Source: Asparagopsis taxiformis (Eukaryota; Rhodophyta; Florideophyceae; Bonnemaisoniales; Bonnemaisoniaceae). Taken from it: a DNA stretch of 64,000 nt. The stretch's first letter is position 1. The number at the start of each line of letters is the position of its first letter. Positions 1 through 9,835 of this stretch are shown here, piece after piece. The notes under the pieces are model-generated. The model was not told the origin of the DNA. It made no database searches and saw only the letters and a list, made by a program, of their open reading frames with translations. The stretch lies in the NCBI GenBank assembly GCA_030407315.1, contig JALQPE010002610.1, positions 50,781 through 114,780 on the forward strand. Direction: 5' to 3'. The translations under genes were made by a program, and so were the position numbers.

Positions 1-503
1 TGTTGATCGCCGATGCGCGTATCTTGACACTTTTCTAGACGCAGACGTCGGAGCATTTCATCAACGCGAGCTTTCTTCTCCTCGGACGACATGGACTTGG
101 GAAGGCGAATGTCGGCTGTGAATTGCAGCGTTTCACGCACGGTGAGTTTGGAGAAGAAGACGTCATCTTGCATGACGTATCCGATATGGCGCTTTGTTCT
201 CGGCACGCGTGGACGACCCGCGAAAAGAATTTGACCGGAGGAGGGCGGATGCTGCGATCGAGCTGCGAGTAGATTGAGAAGCGATGTTTTCCCGGAGCCG
301 CTTGGACCCATTATGGCGAGGGAGGTTCCGGCAGGCACATAGCCAGATATGTTTTCCAAAATAGTGGTGGGAGTGTTGGACTCGGACGAGGATCGAGTGA
401 GACAGTGTCTGAGCTGTGCGAGTGGCGATGAACGCGGTGGCGGTATGTGATAGGAAACATTTGTAAAGGTGACATGCACCGATTGCGAGGCGAGGATGGT
501 CAT
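1..503 (-). CDS. ABCG-family half-transporter, N-terminal part (runs off window)
   Basis: The first 167 codons of an ATP-binding cassette protein are visible; the rest lies outside the left edge. The start is the ATG at 503-501. About 45 residues after the start an ABC domain begins, with the Walker A GPSGSGKTS followed by LLNLLAARS, then the Q-loop region RHIGYVMQDDVFFSKLTVRE and the LQFTADIRLP stretch that is characteristic of the ABCG/White subfamily. ABCG proteins are ATPase-first half-transporters of the plasma or internal membranes that export lipids, sterols or pigments as dimers; the substrate cannot be read from this part. The signature and Walker B motifs and the membrane domain are not in the window. 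It is divergently arranged with the PPR gene at 917. The subfamily call is strong; the precise function is open. Confidence 0.9.
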   Translation of the reverse strand, partial: MTILASQSVHVTFTNVSYHIPPPRSSPLAQLRHCLTRSSSESNTPTTILENISGYVPAGTSLAIMGPSGSGKTSLLNLLAARSQHPPSSGQILFAGRPRVPRTKRHIGYVMQDDVFFSKLTVRETLQFTADIRLPKSMSSEEKKARVDEMLRRLRLEKCQDTRIGDQ

Positions 504-916
504 TTTGGAAGGGGTTGGAAGTATGCACACACGAATGGACGTGTTAGGAACGGACGAGGCCGAGCGCGCGGATTTATAGGGTTGTGTGGAATATGAGTTT
601 GACGTACATATGAAAACAGTTGAGATAAAGACAGGGCGACTGACGTGGCTGATGTGGCATTAAGCGACAGCCGTCAATTCATGATATATGAATCGCATCA
701 AGACGAACAACTGCCACAATTATCCATAGCATGCGATACCACCTCACGACTCATTCATCGTCATTTCTGTGATCCCAAACCAACGATCCCCGCAACAATA
801 ATAATCCAACCAATAACCATCCGCCAATTCACCACCTCATCTCCCGACCACACCCGACCACCCATTCACTCACGCATCCTCCCCCACCCCGCCCCGCCCC
901 GCCCCACCACGCATCC
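504..916. other. Divergent intergenic region, ABCG / PPR
   Basis: This stretch is shared by two divergent genes. The half nearer the PPR gene is very rich in C and A on the plus strand (repeated CCCACC/CCGCCC words from about 840 to 910) and lacks a TATA box, whereas the ABCG side has one. I see no coding sequence in it. Confidence 0.6.
572..578 (-). promoter_or_regulatory. TATA box of the ABCG gene
   Basis: TATAAAT on the minus strand, about 70 bases upstream of the ABCG start codon. The distance is suitable for a short 5' leader. No other TATA-like word stands closer to the start. Confidence 0.45.
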
Positions 917-1933
917 ATGTCCGTCTTCATCGCGCACCCCGCGCCATTCCCGCGCATCCCCGCGTCGCCCGCGCGGCGTCGTCCGCCAGTCTGCCAGCAG
1001 ACGCACGAGCCTGCGCGCGCGCCGACTCGGCGCGCGTCGGGGGTGCGCAAACCGGCGCCGACGGAGCAACAAACATGCGCACGTATCAATGCCTGTGCGC
1101 GACGCGACGATTGGTACGCGGCACGTTCAGCCTTTCTGCATTACACATCTTTCTCGCGTCCATCATCGCGTCTACTAGCATGCTACGTCTCCGCGCTGTG
1201 TCGTCTGCGACGCGTCGACGACGCGCAACACGCGCTCAAACGCCACCCCGCCGCGGACAGTCCCGTCGCGCGCACCGCTGTCATTGCCGCAATTGCGCGC
1301 GCGGACGATCCGGACATCGCGCGCGACATGCTACGTCGCTGCCAGACGCGGCTGGACATGTCCGCGCCGCACGCGCACACAGCCGTGATGCATGCGTACG
1401 CGCTGCGCGGCGACGCCAATAGCGCGCGGCTCGTGCTGCAGGACGCCGAGCGCGGTGGCGTGCGCGTCGATGTGCAGATGTATGATTGTATGATTCGTGC
1501 GTATGGTAGGGCGGGCAGAATGCGCGAGGCGTTTAAAGTGCTGCGCGTTTTGAGGGAGAAGCAGTTTGCTCCTACTGAGCATACGTTTGAGGGGCTTATT
1601 TATGCGTGCGCTCATGGCGCCGCGACGCTGGATACGCGCGCGAGTGGGCTTGCCGCTAGGGCGTATGTTGTTTATGACGCCGCCGTTTCGGAAGGCTTTC
1701 GTTCGGTGCGTGTGATGAACGCTTTGCTCAGTGCCGTTTTGAGAGGTGGTTGGGTTTCGGATGAGCGGACTGGGCGCTTTTTGGAAGACTTGAGGTCGAT
1801 GAAATCGGAGCTGACTGAGGAGAAGATTCGTAGCGTTGGTTTGGATCCGGCGAGGTTTCTGAGAAAGGTTGCTGATTTGGAGAGGCTTTATTGCAAGCAT
1901 GCGAGTGATCGACATAATCGAAGCTCGTTTTAG
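917..1933 (+). CDS. Pentatricopeptide repeat (PPR) protein
   Basis: A 338-residue protein whose middle is made of helical-hairpin repeats of the PPR type. The clearest copies are around residues 150-235, for example HTAVMHAYALRGDANSARLV and MYDCMIRAYGRAGRMREAFK, each with the ..Y...G....A... pattern. PPR proteins bind organellar RNA in a sequence-specific way and act in processing, editing, stability or translation in mitochondria or plastids. The first 60 residues are rich in Arg, Pro and Ala with few acidic residues, which fits an organelle-targeting peptide (inference). It is short for the family, with four to six repeats and no DYW, E or SMR extension visible. Codons in the first two thirds are strongly GC-rich and become more balanced toward the end. 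The RNA target cannot be predicted. Confidence 0.82.
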   Translation: MSVFIAHPAPFPRIPASPARRRPPVCQQTHEPARAPTRRASGVRKPAPTEQQTCARINACARRDDWYAARSAFLHYTSFSRPSSRLLACYVSALCRLRRVDDAQHALKRHPAADSPVARTAVIAAIARADDPDIARDMLRRCQTRLDMSAPHAHTAVMHAYALRGDANSARLVLQDAERGGVRVDVQMYDCMIRAYGRAGRMREAFKVLRVLREKQFAPTEHTFEGLIYACAHGAATLDTRASGLAARAYVVYDAAVSEGFRSVRVMNALLSAVLRGGWVSDERTGRFLEDLRSMKSELTEEKIRSVGLDPARFLRKVADLERLYCKHASDRHNRSSF

Positions 1934-2072
1934 ACTTTTGCATGGTGCGTGTTTGTAAATATATTATTTTTTTTTCAAACAAAATCTCCTGCGTTACTCG
2001 GTTTACAAGCGCCGAGATCCCGACTCGTCTCTGCAAACTTTCCTAGCCACTTGTTCCCAGCGCACACCAACA

Positions 2073-3650
2073 ATGACATTTGCTTTCTCCTCCCCAATCC
2101 GAGTTACCGGTTGCTGCCATCAACTGCCACCAAAAACCTGCATACAACGCAAACTACCAATTTGTACAGCATCAAACGCTCTTCCTTCCCAATCCGCCTC
2201 CCACGCTCCGATAACCACGCCACCAAAGCAACGCAACCTCGACATAGTCATCACCCATTCAACGGCCGATTTTGACTCCCTTGCCGCTGCGGTCGGGCTA
2301 GCCAAACTACGCGGCCCACAAACTCTCGTTGTCACTCCTGGCGGTGAAAGCCCCTCTCTGCGACGCTTTCTCGCACTACATCGACAGCTCTACAAGATCA
2401 TCGACGCCAAAGTGATCGACCCTGAAACTTTGCGATGGGTCGGCGTTGTAGACACCGTTCGTAAAGATCGTCTCGGCGTTGCTGCAGAGTGGCCCGCGCA
2501 GGCCGAACAAGTTGTGGTGTTTGATCATCATCTTGGTAAAGAATGCGATATCACTAATGATAACATCCAAGTCATAGTTGATGGTGTTGGTGCTGTTGCA
2601 ACACTTATCTGCGAACGACTCAAAGATGCTGGCCATACCATGACATCTGCCGAGGCTACTTTACTCGCTCTGGCTATTCATTCCGACACGGGCAGTTTGA
2701 CGTTTGAACAAACGACAGCACGCGACGCAAAGATGTTGTCATGGTTGATGGAACAGGGTGCTTTGCAAAGGTCCATTGCAGAGTTTACACATACCTTTCT
2801 CACCGATGAACAACAACAGCTGCTGAGTCAGGGGCTTGCCGAGCTGTCGAGACAAAAGGTGAACGGCGTTGAAATTGGGTCACTTGTTTTGGTAGGTAGG
2901 ACATTCATGAAGGGCATGAGTGCGGTAACACAGGACTTGTTGGAAATTGCCAATCTGGACGTGCTGATATTATGCTATGTGAACTGTCGTGGACGTCGGG
3001 CCAAGAAGAAAAAGTCGATGGACGACGACGTATTTTGCGGACCGGAGCAATTAAAACAAGTGTCCATTATCGGTCGCGCGCGCGCACGAGTAGACGGTGT
3101 CGATTTCCGAACGCTATTTTGCGAGCATGGCGGGGGCGGGCATGCACGAGCGGCGTCTATATCGCTGAAAGCGACGGAAGCGGAAGCGGAGGAGCTGGTG
3201 GAAGAGCTCGTAGCGGGGGTGGTGCATCAAATTCCGGACGCGCGACCGGTGCGAGAATTCATGACGGAAGATTTGGTAACGATATTCCCGGGCGCGACGA
3301 TCGGCGATGCGGCGCGTCTGATGGGTTTGCACGGGCACCATATTCTGCCGGTGGTCGACGAGAAGGGCGTGTTGAAAGGACTGGTGAGTCTGCAGGGCGT
3401 GAAACTGGCGGAGAGAAAGGGCGGTGTCGACGCGTTGTCATCGCCGGTGAGCGCGTGGATGCACCAGAACGCGACGACGGTGGCGGCAGACACGCCGTTT
3501 TACATGGCGGAAAAGGAGCTGGCCGACGGGTCGCTGGGCATGCTACCGGTTGTCGACGCGGATGGCAAGCTGATCGGCGCGCTCGGACGGACTGATGTGC
3601 TGATTGCACGCCGATTATTCGTCGCTGAGCACAGCGCGAATGAAGTGTGA
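2073..3650 (+). CDS. DHH-family phosphoesterase with DHHA1 and tandem CBS domains
   Basis: A 525-residue protein. After about 55 residues that look like an organelle-targeting leader comes a DHH phosphoesterase domain: motif I DFDSLAAAVG, a VDTVRKDRLG segment, the diagnostic VVFDHHLG, and IHSDTGSLTFEQTTARD. A DHHA1 domain follows with GGGGHARAAS near residue 350, and the C-terminal 130 residues contain two CBS motifs (REFMTEDLVTIFPGATIGDA and VSAWMHQNATTVAADTPFYM). In bacteria this DHH-DHHA1-CBS-CBS order is commonly followed by a CCA-adding nucleotidyltransferase domain; here the protein stops after the CBS pair. A Mn-dependent phosphodiesterase with adenine-nucleotide-sensitive CBS regulation is expected; substrate unknown. 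It lies 139 bases downstream of the PPR stop on the same strand. The DHHA1 and CBS coding parts are more GC-rich than the front. Confidence 0.88.
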   Translation: MTFAFSSPIRVTGCCHQLPPKTCIQRKLPICTASNALPSQSASHAPITTPPKQRNLDIVITHSTADFDSLAAAVGLAKLRGPQTLVVTPGGESPSLRRFLALHRQLYKIIDAKVIDPETLRWVGVVDTVRKDRLGVAAEWPAQAEQVVVFDHHLGKECDITNDNIQVIVDGVGAVATLICERLKDAGHTMTSAEATLLALAIHSDTGSLTFEQTTARDAKMLSWLMEQGALQRSIAEFTHTFLTDEQQQLLSQGLAELSRQKVNGVEIGSLVLVGRTFMKGMSAVTQDLLEIANLDVLILCYVNCRGRRAKKKKSMDDDVFCGPEQLKQVSIIGRARARVDGVDFRTLFCEHGGGGHARAASISLKATEAEAEELVEELVAGVVHQIPDARPVREFMTEDLVTIFPGATIGDAARLMGLHGHHILPVVDEKGVLKGLVSLQGVKLAERKGGVDALSSPVSAWMHQNATTVAADTPFYMAEKELADGSLGMLPVVDADGKLIGALGRTDVLIARRLFVAEHSANEV

Positions 3651-4018
3651 CGTCAGACGTATATATCTGCAAATGGCTTGGCCCTGTTATTTTATGCAAT
3701 TATTATGATCTGACGCGGCGTGGCCCGTCTCGCGTGAGACGCGGGACATGTGTGTGACATCATGTACTGTACAGCGCTGCGACTTGTGTACGCCGAATAT
3801 CGTAAATTGTTTTGAAACAACAAAGTTGAACATGATTGGTTGTTTGTTAGCTCATAACGCGCGATCAATCTTGATTTCGTCAACCGCCAGTCCAGCTGTC
3901 CTCTGTCCTGCAGCTCACCGCCGCTCTGCCGGTACAAATACAGCTGCAGCCAGTCGCGCTTCTCGTCTCGTCCCGTCCCGTCCCGTTCACCACCGACCAA
4001 CACTCACCCGCTTTCAAA
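3651..4018. other. Intergenic region upstream of UMP synthase
   Basis: It holds the 3' end of the DHH gene and the leader of UMP synthase. A short tandem of CGTCCCGTCCCGTCCCG lies just before the UMP synthase start (about 3966-3988). No TATA box or gene is apparent. Confidence 0.5.
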
Positions 4019-5665
4019 ATGGTCCAACACCCACCGCCATCCTCCGCAACCTCCCCCGACAACAAAGCCCTTATCCTCGCCCTCTTCGATGCAGGCGCTG
4101 TCAAATTCGGTTCCTTCACTCTCAAGTCCGGCATCCAATCGCCCTTCTACATTGATCTACGCGTCACCGTTTCCCATCCCGCCCTGCTCAAATCCATCGC
4201 AGCCGCCCTGTCAAATGCAATCAAATCGCTTCCCCACGCCCTCCTCTGCGGCGTCCCGTACACCGCGCTGCCCTTCGCCACCGCCATGAGTCTCGACTCC
4301 GATACGCCCATGCTCATGCGTCGCAAAGAGGCAAAGTCCTACGGCACCAAGAAGATCATCGAAGGCGTCTGGAATCAGGGCGATATTTGTCTCGTCGTGG
4401 AGGATCTCGTCACCTCCGGCGCGTCCGTGCTGGAGACCGTTGATCCCCTGCTTCACGCTGGATTGAAAGTGAACGATATCGTGGTTCTCCTGGACAGACA
4501 GCAGGGAGCCCGTGAGTCTCTCAGCGCTCGTGGTCTCAATTTGCATGCTGTCACGACGATCTCAGAAATGATCGCTGTGCTTGTTGACGCCGGAAAAGTT
4601 GAACAGTCGGTTAAGGACAGTGTGCTCAAGTTTGTGGCTGATAATCAAGTCAAGCCACCTGCAGAGACAAAACCATCGGAGAAGATGGAAGATGTCGATA
4701 AGGAGGCTGCTAGTGCAAATGGTAAGGACGAAAAGAAGCATGACGCCGCTGTGGAGCCGTCAAAGGAACCAGAGGAGAAGAAGCAAGCTGATGCAGCGAT
4801 GGACACAGAGGCGCCTCCAAAGGCAGACGATAAGAAAGAGCAAGTGGATGCATCCGAACCAGTCAAGCCGCTGACTTATGCACAACGAGCTGAAAAGGTT
4901 GACAATACTGTCGGGAAGCGACTCCTGGAGCTCATGGAGTCCAAGAAAAGTAATCTTGCTGTGGCAGCAGATGTAACAACCAAAACACAGCTTCTCGAGC
5001 TTGCAGAAGCTATCGGACCAGAGATCTGCATTTTGAAGACACATGCAGATATCATTGCAGACTGGGATGAAGGAACAGGTCCTGCTCTAGCCGAAATCGC
5101 CAAGAAGCATCAGTTCATGATATTCGAGGATCGAAAATTCGCCGATATTGGAAACACTGTCCAGCATCAGGTTTCCGGTGGTGTTCATTCCATTTCACGA
5201 TGGGCCGACATCATTAACGCACATTCAATCCCTGGACCCGGCATCATATCTGGTCTTGCGAGAGCATCCGACAGCTCGGATGACAACGGCACCAAGACAA
5301 TGGGGCTATTGCTTTTGGCTGAAATGAGCAGTGAGGGAAATCTGGCATCTGCGCTACCGGACTATACGAAGAAGACTGTCGACATGGCGAGCAGTCAGAA
5401 GAAGTTTGTGTTTGGCTTTATCAGCATGGGTAAAGTGGCAGGTGATGACTTTGTGTATATGACGCCTGGTGTGAAAATGGTGAGTGGCGGTGATGATCTT
5501 GGGCAACAGTATGCAACGCCGGACAGTGTCATTGGTACGAAGGGATCCGATGTAATTATTGTCGGTCGCGGAATCTACAAGGCGGATGATCCAGCAAAGG
5601 CCGCCAAGGAGTACCGCCGGTCGGGTTGGGTTGCCTATGAGAAGAGATGCGGTGGTGTGCAGTAA
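4019..5665 (+). CDS. UMPS: UMP synthase: orotate phosphoribosyltransferase - OMP decarboxylase fusion
   Basis: A 548-residue bifunctional enzyme for the last two steps of de novo UMP synthesis: orotate plus PRPP to OMP, then decarboxylation to UMP. Residues 1-210 are OPRT, with [13 protein letters not shown] at the start and the PRPP loop [16 protein letters not shown]. Residues about 290-540 are OMPDC, with [10 protein letters not shown] and the catalytic signature [13 protein letters not shown], whose Asp-Lys-Asp set is intact. The domains are joined by a lysine- and acid-rich linker of about 75 residues (211-285) that is unusually long. The OPRT-first order is that of animals and green plants, not the reverse order known from some protists. 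Both active sites look complete. The ATG at 4019 fits the expected OPRT N-terminus. Confidence 0.97.
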   Translation: MVQHPPPSSATSPDNKALILALFDAGAVKFGSFTLKSGIQSPFYIDLRVTVSHPALLKSIAAALSNAIKSLPHALLCGVPYTALPFATAMSLDSDTPMLMRRKEAKSYGTKKIIEGVWNQGDICLVVEDLVTSGASVLETVDPLLHAGLKVNDIVVLLDRQQGARESLSARGLNLHAVTTISEMIAVLVDAGKVEQSVKDSVLKFVADNQVKPPAETKPSEKMEDVDKEAASANGKDEKKHDAAVEPSKEPEEKKQADAAMDTEAPPKADDKKEQVDASEPVKPLTYAQRAEKVDNTVGKRLLELMESKKSNLAVAADVTTKTQLLELAEAIGPEICILKTHADIIADWDEGTGPALAEIAKKHQFMIFEDRKFADIGNTVQHQVSGGVHSISRWADIINAHSIPGPGIISGLARASDSSDDNGTKTMGLLLLAEMSSEGNLASALPDYTKKTVDMASSQKKFVFGFISMGKVAGDDFVYMTPGVKMVSGGDDLGQQYATPDSVIGTKGSDVIIVGRGIYKADDPAKAAKEYRRSGWVAYEKRCGGVQ

Positions 5666-5927
5666 ACAGCATTCCGCACAAGCAGCTGGCAGGTTTACAA
5701 GCATAATTTTCCCCGTTGAAAACCGTTCATGCAAGGGGTTCCGCACGCAAGATGACGGGCATGCCAACAAAGTCTGTGCGGTATAGACTGTAAAAATTTA
5801 GAAACCGGCTGGTGAAGGCGCGATGTGTTTTATTCTGATTAAAGCGTACCTGCCACTCATGAGCTAACAATAGTATGGACAGTTTGTGGATCCAGCACAG
5901 AGTGGCACGGCAGTTCCAGAACTCTAC

Positions 5928-8900
5928 CTACTTTGTTGTTGAGCAAATAAGTTCCACAATTTCTGCGAATGAAGGACGGGTGGAAGGCACAGTTCCCCAG
6001 CACATCTGAATGAGATTCACATATGCCCTCTGGCAAGTTGGAGGAATCGTTGGGCGGATATCGTCGTTCACAACGCGTTCGCCAACCTCCCTGGCGTCCA
6101 TGCCGGCGAAAGGAGGCGTACCAGATACAATTTCACACAACAATTGCGCGTATGCAAATACATCCGACTTGGGCGTATGCGGTTCACCGCGTAATACCTC
6201 TGGTGCCATATACTGGTACGTTCCTGCGATCCCGCTGCCTTGCGGTGCATTTTCATACCGAGAAAGACCAAAGTCTCCAATCTTCACATTGTAACTCGTG
6301 TCGACAAACAAGTTCATCGACTTTAAATCCCGATGGATTATGCCATTCTCATGCATATGTCCCATGCCTTGTGCGATCTGCAATGCAATCTTTCGAATCA
6401 TCGCCCATGTCAGCTTGATTCGGTTCTTGTGCAGTACATCGAACAAGGTTCCTCGCTTCATAAACTCGGTAACAAACACAATGTTGGGCTTCTGAAGTGA
6501 AGCGCCCAGACACTTGAGGATGTTTGGATGATTGAGAGAGCACATTACTTGCACTTCATTTGTAAACTCTTCAACTATCACCGACGATTCCATCATCGTC
6601 CGTGTCAGCTTTTTCAGGGCGACGGTTTCCCGGTTGTATTCGCCTTTGTGGACAACTGCGCCTGACCCTTCCGAAATCTTATCTCCTGTGCGCAACTTTC
6701 TCAAATTGAGTTGAAACTTGGGCTCAAGTCTGAAGACGTATTCCTGTGGCGGAGGTGGAGCGAACACCGGAGCGGCTTGGGAAACAATTGGCTCAGGTTG
6801 GCGTTCTTCATACAGAGCGGCAGGTCCGGGTTCTTCTCGACTGTACTCCACACTTTCGTAGGAATCATAGTCATCGTAGTAAGATTGTGCAGCAGGTCGT
6901 GGTACAGAGGACCGGGGTGCGTACGCTGCAGCACCATTCTCATTCCCTGCCCCGCTTTCGACGTAATCGTTTCCTTCGTGCTCATAGTATCCTTGATTGC
7001 CATTCCCTGCATATGTACCATCATCAGTGCCATCCTGGCTCCTATAATAATCGTCGGGCGGTGGTCTTGCATCCGTAGGTTGCCTTTCTTCGTCTCCGTA
7101 TCCTTCAACCGCACTGGACTGAGCTTGCTGGGCAGCTGCTTGCGCTTCTTCTTGTTGAGAGACGCCACATTGGTAGAAAGCAGGATGTGACTTCTTCGCT
7201 GTATTGGCAGCACCACTAACAACGAGTGCTCCACCACCATATCGCGATCTCGCCGCCCATGCCGCTGTACTGGATCCCTGCGCTGAACGCGTCTGCACTT
7301 CATGTTGACGCGCCTGGTATTCTTGGTATGCGCCATTATCCTCTTCGTCGTCACCGTAACCTCCAGGAGCGGGTAATGCTGCATACTGACCACCGACAGA
7401 TTCTCCAGCCACCCCGAAAGCAGACGCAAGAGCCTGCGCATTGGACAGCTCCGCAGGCGGTCTTGGAGCAGATTCGGGTATAGCCACATGATTACGTGGT
7501 CCGTCGTCAATTGCAAGCAAATCACCGAACATTGTGGTAACAGCCGCTGCTGCTGCGTCACCAGCTCCATGGACGACTAGAGCCCCATCTGCTGCAGTGA
7601 TATCATCAGTCTTAATCTCAGAAGTAGATTGCTCTTCGACTACCCTTTTCTTTTTCTTCTTCTTCTTTGACTCCTTTTTTCGTTGCTCTTTGAGAATTTC
7701 TTCGGACTCACCCCAACCTTCATTGGGGAAATCCGCTCCCTCCGAGCCCACTACGTTATTCTCCTTGGCTTGCGCCTCGGCAACAATGTCTGGTGGGTGC
7801 TCGTTCGCAAACTGTTCAACCCATTTTTCACCACCAGCGGATGGCACTTTTTCGACAGCAAAAACTAGCGCGCGCGCAGCATGGTACAATCGCTCAATTC
7901 CCGGGGCCATCTTCTGTGCTTCGTGTACCGTTTCCACGTCATGAGTCAAGCTCATCGCTCCATCAAAAGCAAGACAAACTTCACTAACAAATGCACCGAG
8001 TGCAGCATGTTTGATAGGAGCCTCCTCATCTGTCGCGTCTGCTAGCCGACAGCCCAACTCGGAAGCCATCTCCATGACATCCGCCATCCCTGATACGACT
8101 TTTCTCCGGCGAGTGGCGAGAACATCTCGCCCATCAGCATGTACAGCTCCTGTTCTTTCCCATCGGCCAGAAAACCCACCTGCTGCAAGCATGTGGAACC
8201 GAGCCTTCCTCCGAAGTAGAGCAGAATAGAACGCGAGTTCTCCAGATGCAAAACAGTACACAGAGGAATGTGTTTCTTCCGGATCCTTTACCGCCTCGAT
8301 GGCTTCCCTTGTCCACGACGATTCAATCCAATCCATAAACTTATCATTTTTCCTCACAGCAACCAACATGGTGTCAGGAGCATCCAACATGAGGTTATGA
8401 AGCATTGTGAGTACACGCATTGCACATAAAGGATCCTTACTCATTGGCTTTTTGAAAAGAGCAGCAAAAATCGCGATTGGTACTGCTTCCGGTTGTGCAT
8501 CAAGATCATTAAGAAGAGCAGCAAATGCCGAAGCAATATCCACACCAGATGCTAATCGGTCCACGTTTCGTTCAGTAGACTGGGCTTTCTGCTTTGGCAA
8601 TGCTGGCAACTCGCTCTTCTTGGATACATCGACAACCGGTGCACCTGGTTCGGCTCCTGCTGCTAATGCGGCATCGTACAAAGCCTTTGGTTGCGGCCTA
8701 TCAAACGCCAAAGAAACAATATCAAGTAGGCGTGGAGAATATGGCGCATCGTCGGGAATTTCCAGAGACTCCGATGGAGGGGTACCAAACATCAGCGTGT
8801 ACAAGACAAGTCCGATATCGAATGCGTCATCGGCGGGAGAAAACGAAGGATTATCTCGAAGAATTGCGGATCGATGCGCACCGAATCCGGAAAGTTGCAA

Positions 8901-9386
8901 GCGACCATCATCATTGACAAGCAAAGACTCATACTCGATGTGGGCGTGCGGGGCATCTAGCGCGGCGGCGGCAGCTGCAAGATCTGCAGCAACGGTGAGA
9001 AGCACCGGCTCGGAGAGCGGTGGCTGCTTGGGTAGAAGACCGCGTGCGCAAAATTGGGAAAGAAATGTGACGGAAAAGGGCGCTGTTCGCACGACGAAAA
9101 CATCAACAAGTTCGGGAATTGTAGCGGCAGCATCGGAGAGACATGCTTGTCGCCATGCGGCAGCTTCATCTACGAGAGAATCGATTTCTGGAAGCGAGGC
9201 CAATTGTTGGCGTTTAGCGGCATACAGACGTGATGAAGATTTGTCGCGTACTAGCCATACGGAAGAAGCTGGATTGGCGGATTTCTCGCCCGGACGCGGA
9301 GCTAGACGTCGTTCGAATCGTAATGTCCATTTCTGACCCGACGCACCTTCGAGGGACGACTCGGTGCCCAATGTACCCCAGGTCAT
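5928..9386 (-). CDS. Three-module protein: NAK-like pseudokinase, ANTH-like domain, Raf-like (TKL) kinase
   Basis: A 1152-residue single-exon gene. Residues 35-245 have a kinase fold that kept the beta3 lysine (LYAAKRQQ) but lost the catalytic loop (HAHIEYESLLV instead of HRDxxxxN) and the metal Asp (LSGFGAH instead of DFG); its layout resembles the NAK/AAK1 family. Residues 270-545 resemble an ANTH phosphoinositide/clathrin-adaptor domain, with KDPLCAMRVLTMLHNLM followed by a RRKARFHMLAAGGFSGRW segment. Next comes a Lys-rich stretch (about 568-583), LLAID at 623-627, which fits the clathrin-box consensus, and a long disordered Gly/Tyr/Asp/Gln region. Residues 885-1150 are a complete TKL kinase with VALKKL, HRDLKSMN, GDFGLS and YMAPEV. 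The likely role is signalling at clathrin-coated membranes (inference). It is convergent with UMP synthase. Domain calls were made by eye; the ANTH call is the weakest. Confidence 0.88.
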   Translation of the reverse strand: MTWGTLGTESSLEGASGQKWTLRFERRLAPRPGEKSANPASSVWLVRDKSSSRLYAAKRQQLASLPEIDSLVDEAAAWRQACLSDAAATIPELVDVFVVRTAPFSVTFLSQFCARGLLPKQPPLSEPVLLTVAADLAAAAAALDAPHAHIEYESLLVNDDGRLQLSGFGAHRSAILRDNPSFSPADDAFDIGLVLYTLMFGTPPSESLEIPDDAPYSPRLLDIVSLAFDRPQPKALYDAALAAGAEPGAPVVDVSKKSELPALPKQKAQSTERNVDRLASGVDIASAFAALLNDLDAQPEAVPIAIFAALFKKPMSKDPLCAMRVLTMLHNLMLDAPDTMLVAVRKNDKFMDWIESSWTREAIEAVKDPEETHSSVYCFASGELAFYSALLRRKARFHMLAAGGFSGRWERTGAVHADGRDVLATRRRKVVSGMADVMEMASELGCRLADATDEEAPIKHAALGAFVSEVCLAFDGAMSLTHDVETVHEAQKMAPGIERLYHAARALVFAVEKVPSAGGEKWVEQFANEHPPDIVAEAQAKENNVVGSEGADFPNEGWGESEEILKEQRKKESKKKKKKKRVVEEQSTSEIKTDDITAADGALVVHGAGDAAAAAVTTMFGDLLAIDDGPRNHVAIPESAPRPPAELSNAQALASAFGVAGESVGGQYAALPAPGGYGDDEEDNGAYQEYQARQHEVQTRSAQGSSTAAWAARSRYGGGALVVSGAANTAKKSHPAFYQCGVSQQEEAQAAAQQAQSSAVEGYGDEERQPTDARPPPDDYYRSQDGTDDGTYAGNGNQGYYEHEGNDYVESGAGNENGAAAYAPRSSVPRPAAQSYYDDYDSYESVEYSREEPGPAALYEERQPEPIVSQAAPVFAPPPPQEYVFRLEPKFQLNLRKLRTGDKISEGSGAVVHKGEYNRETVALKKLTRTMMESSVIVEEFTNEVQVMCSLNHPNILKCLGASLQKPNIVFVTEFMKRGTLFDVLHKNRIKLTWAMIRKIALQIAQGMGHMHENGIIHRDLKSMNLFVDTSYNVKIGDFGLSRYENAPQGSGIAGTYQYMAPEVLRGEPHTPKSDVFAYAQLLCEIVSGTPPFAGMDAREVGERVVNDDIRPTIPPTCQRAYVNLIQMCWGTVPSTRPSFAEIVELICSTTK

Positions 9387-9835
9387 TTTGGCAATGTTGG
9401 TCGGCAGAAGGAGAGAGCGATTGCTGGAGCCGGGCTCGGAGAGATGTGTTGGAAATGATGCAGCAATGCAGCGATGAGCGATTCACTGGTGGCCTGCACT
9501 ATTCGGTGCGATGTATTTGGCAAGATATGATTGGCTGTCGCTATACAAGCGCTATATTCACTTTCACGTATTCCTGATGTCGGATGGTGAAACATCGCTT
9601 GCAGGGCAACACAACTTGTTCTGCTGCGCTCTTTATCGATCAACGAACATGGTATAATCTCATTCCATACAAAACATAATCTGCTGTTCTCATAGCTGCC
9701 AAACTGCTTTGCACCTCAATCAACCACCTGATCTGTGCTTCGAAATGGCACACACTATCCACAGTTTGTCTCATGTATACCTATTCTATAACCAAAGCAC
9801 ATGCACACCTATCTAAATATCTACCTTGAGCCTAT
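9387..9835. other. Intergenic region between the kinase start and the iminopeptidase 3' end
   Basis: It contains the upstream region of the minus-strand kinase and the 3' trailer of the next gene. It is AT-richer than the flanking genes. I see no further coding or RNA gene. Confidence 0.5.

Noticed and set aside
8407..9336. 309-codon plus-strand frame opposite the three-module kinase
   Set aside because: It is an antisense shadow of the kinase frame; composition is Ser/Arg/Ala without domains, while the minus-strand frame has clear motifs.
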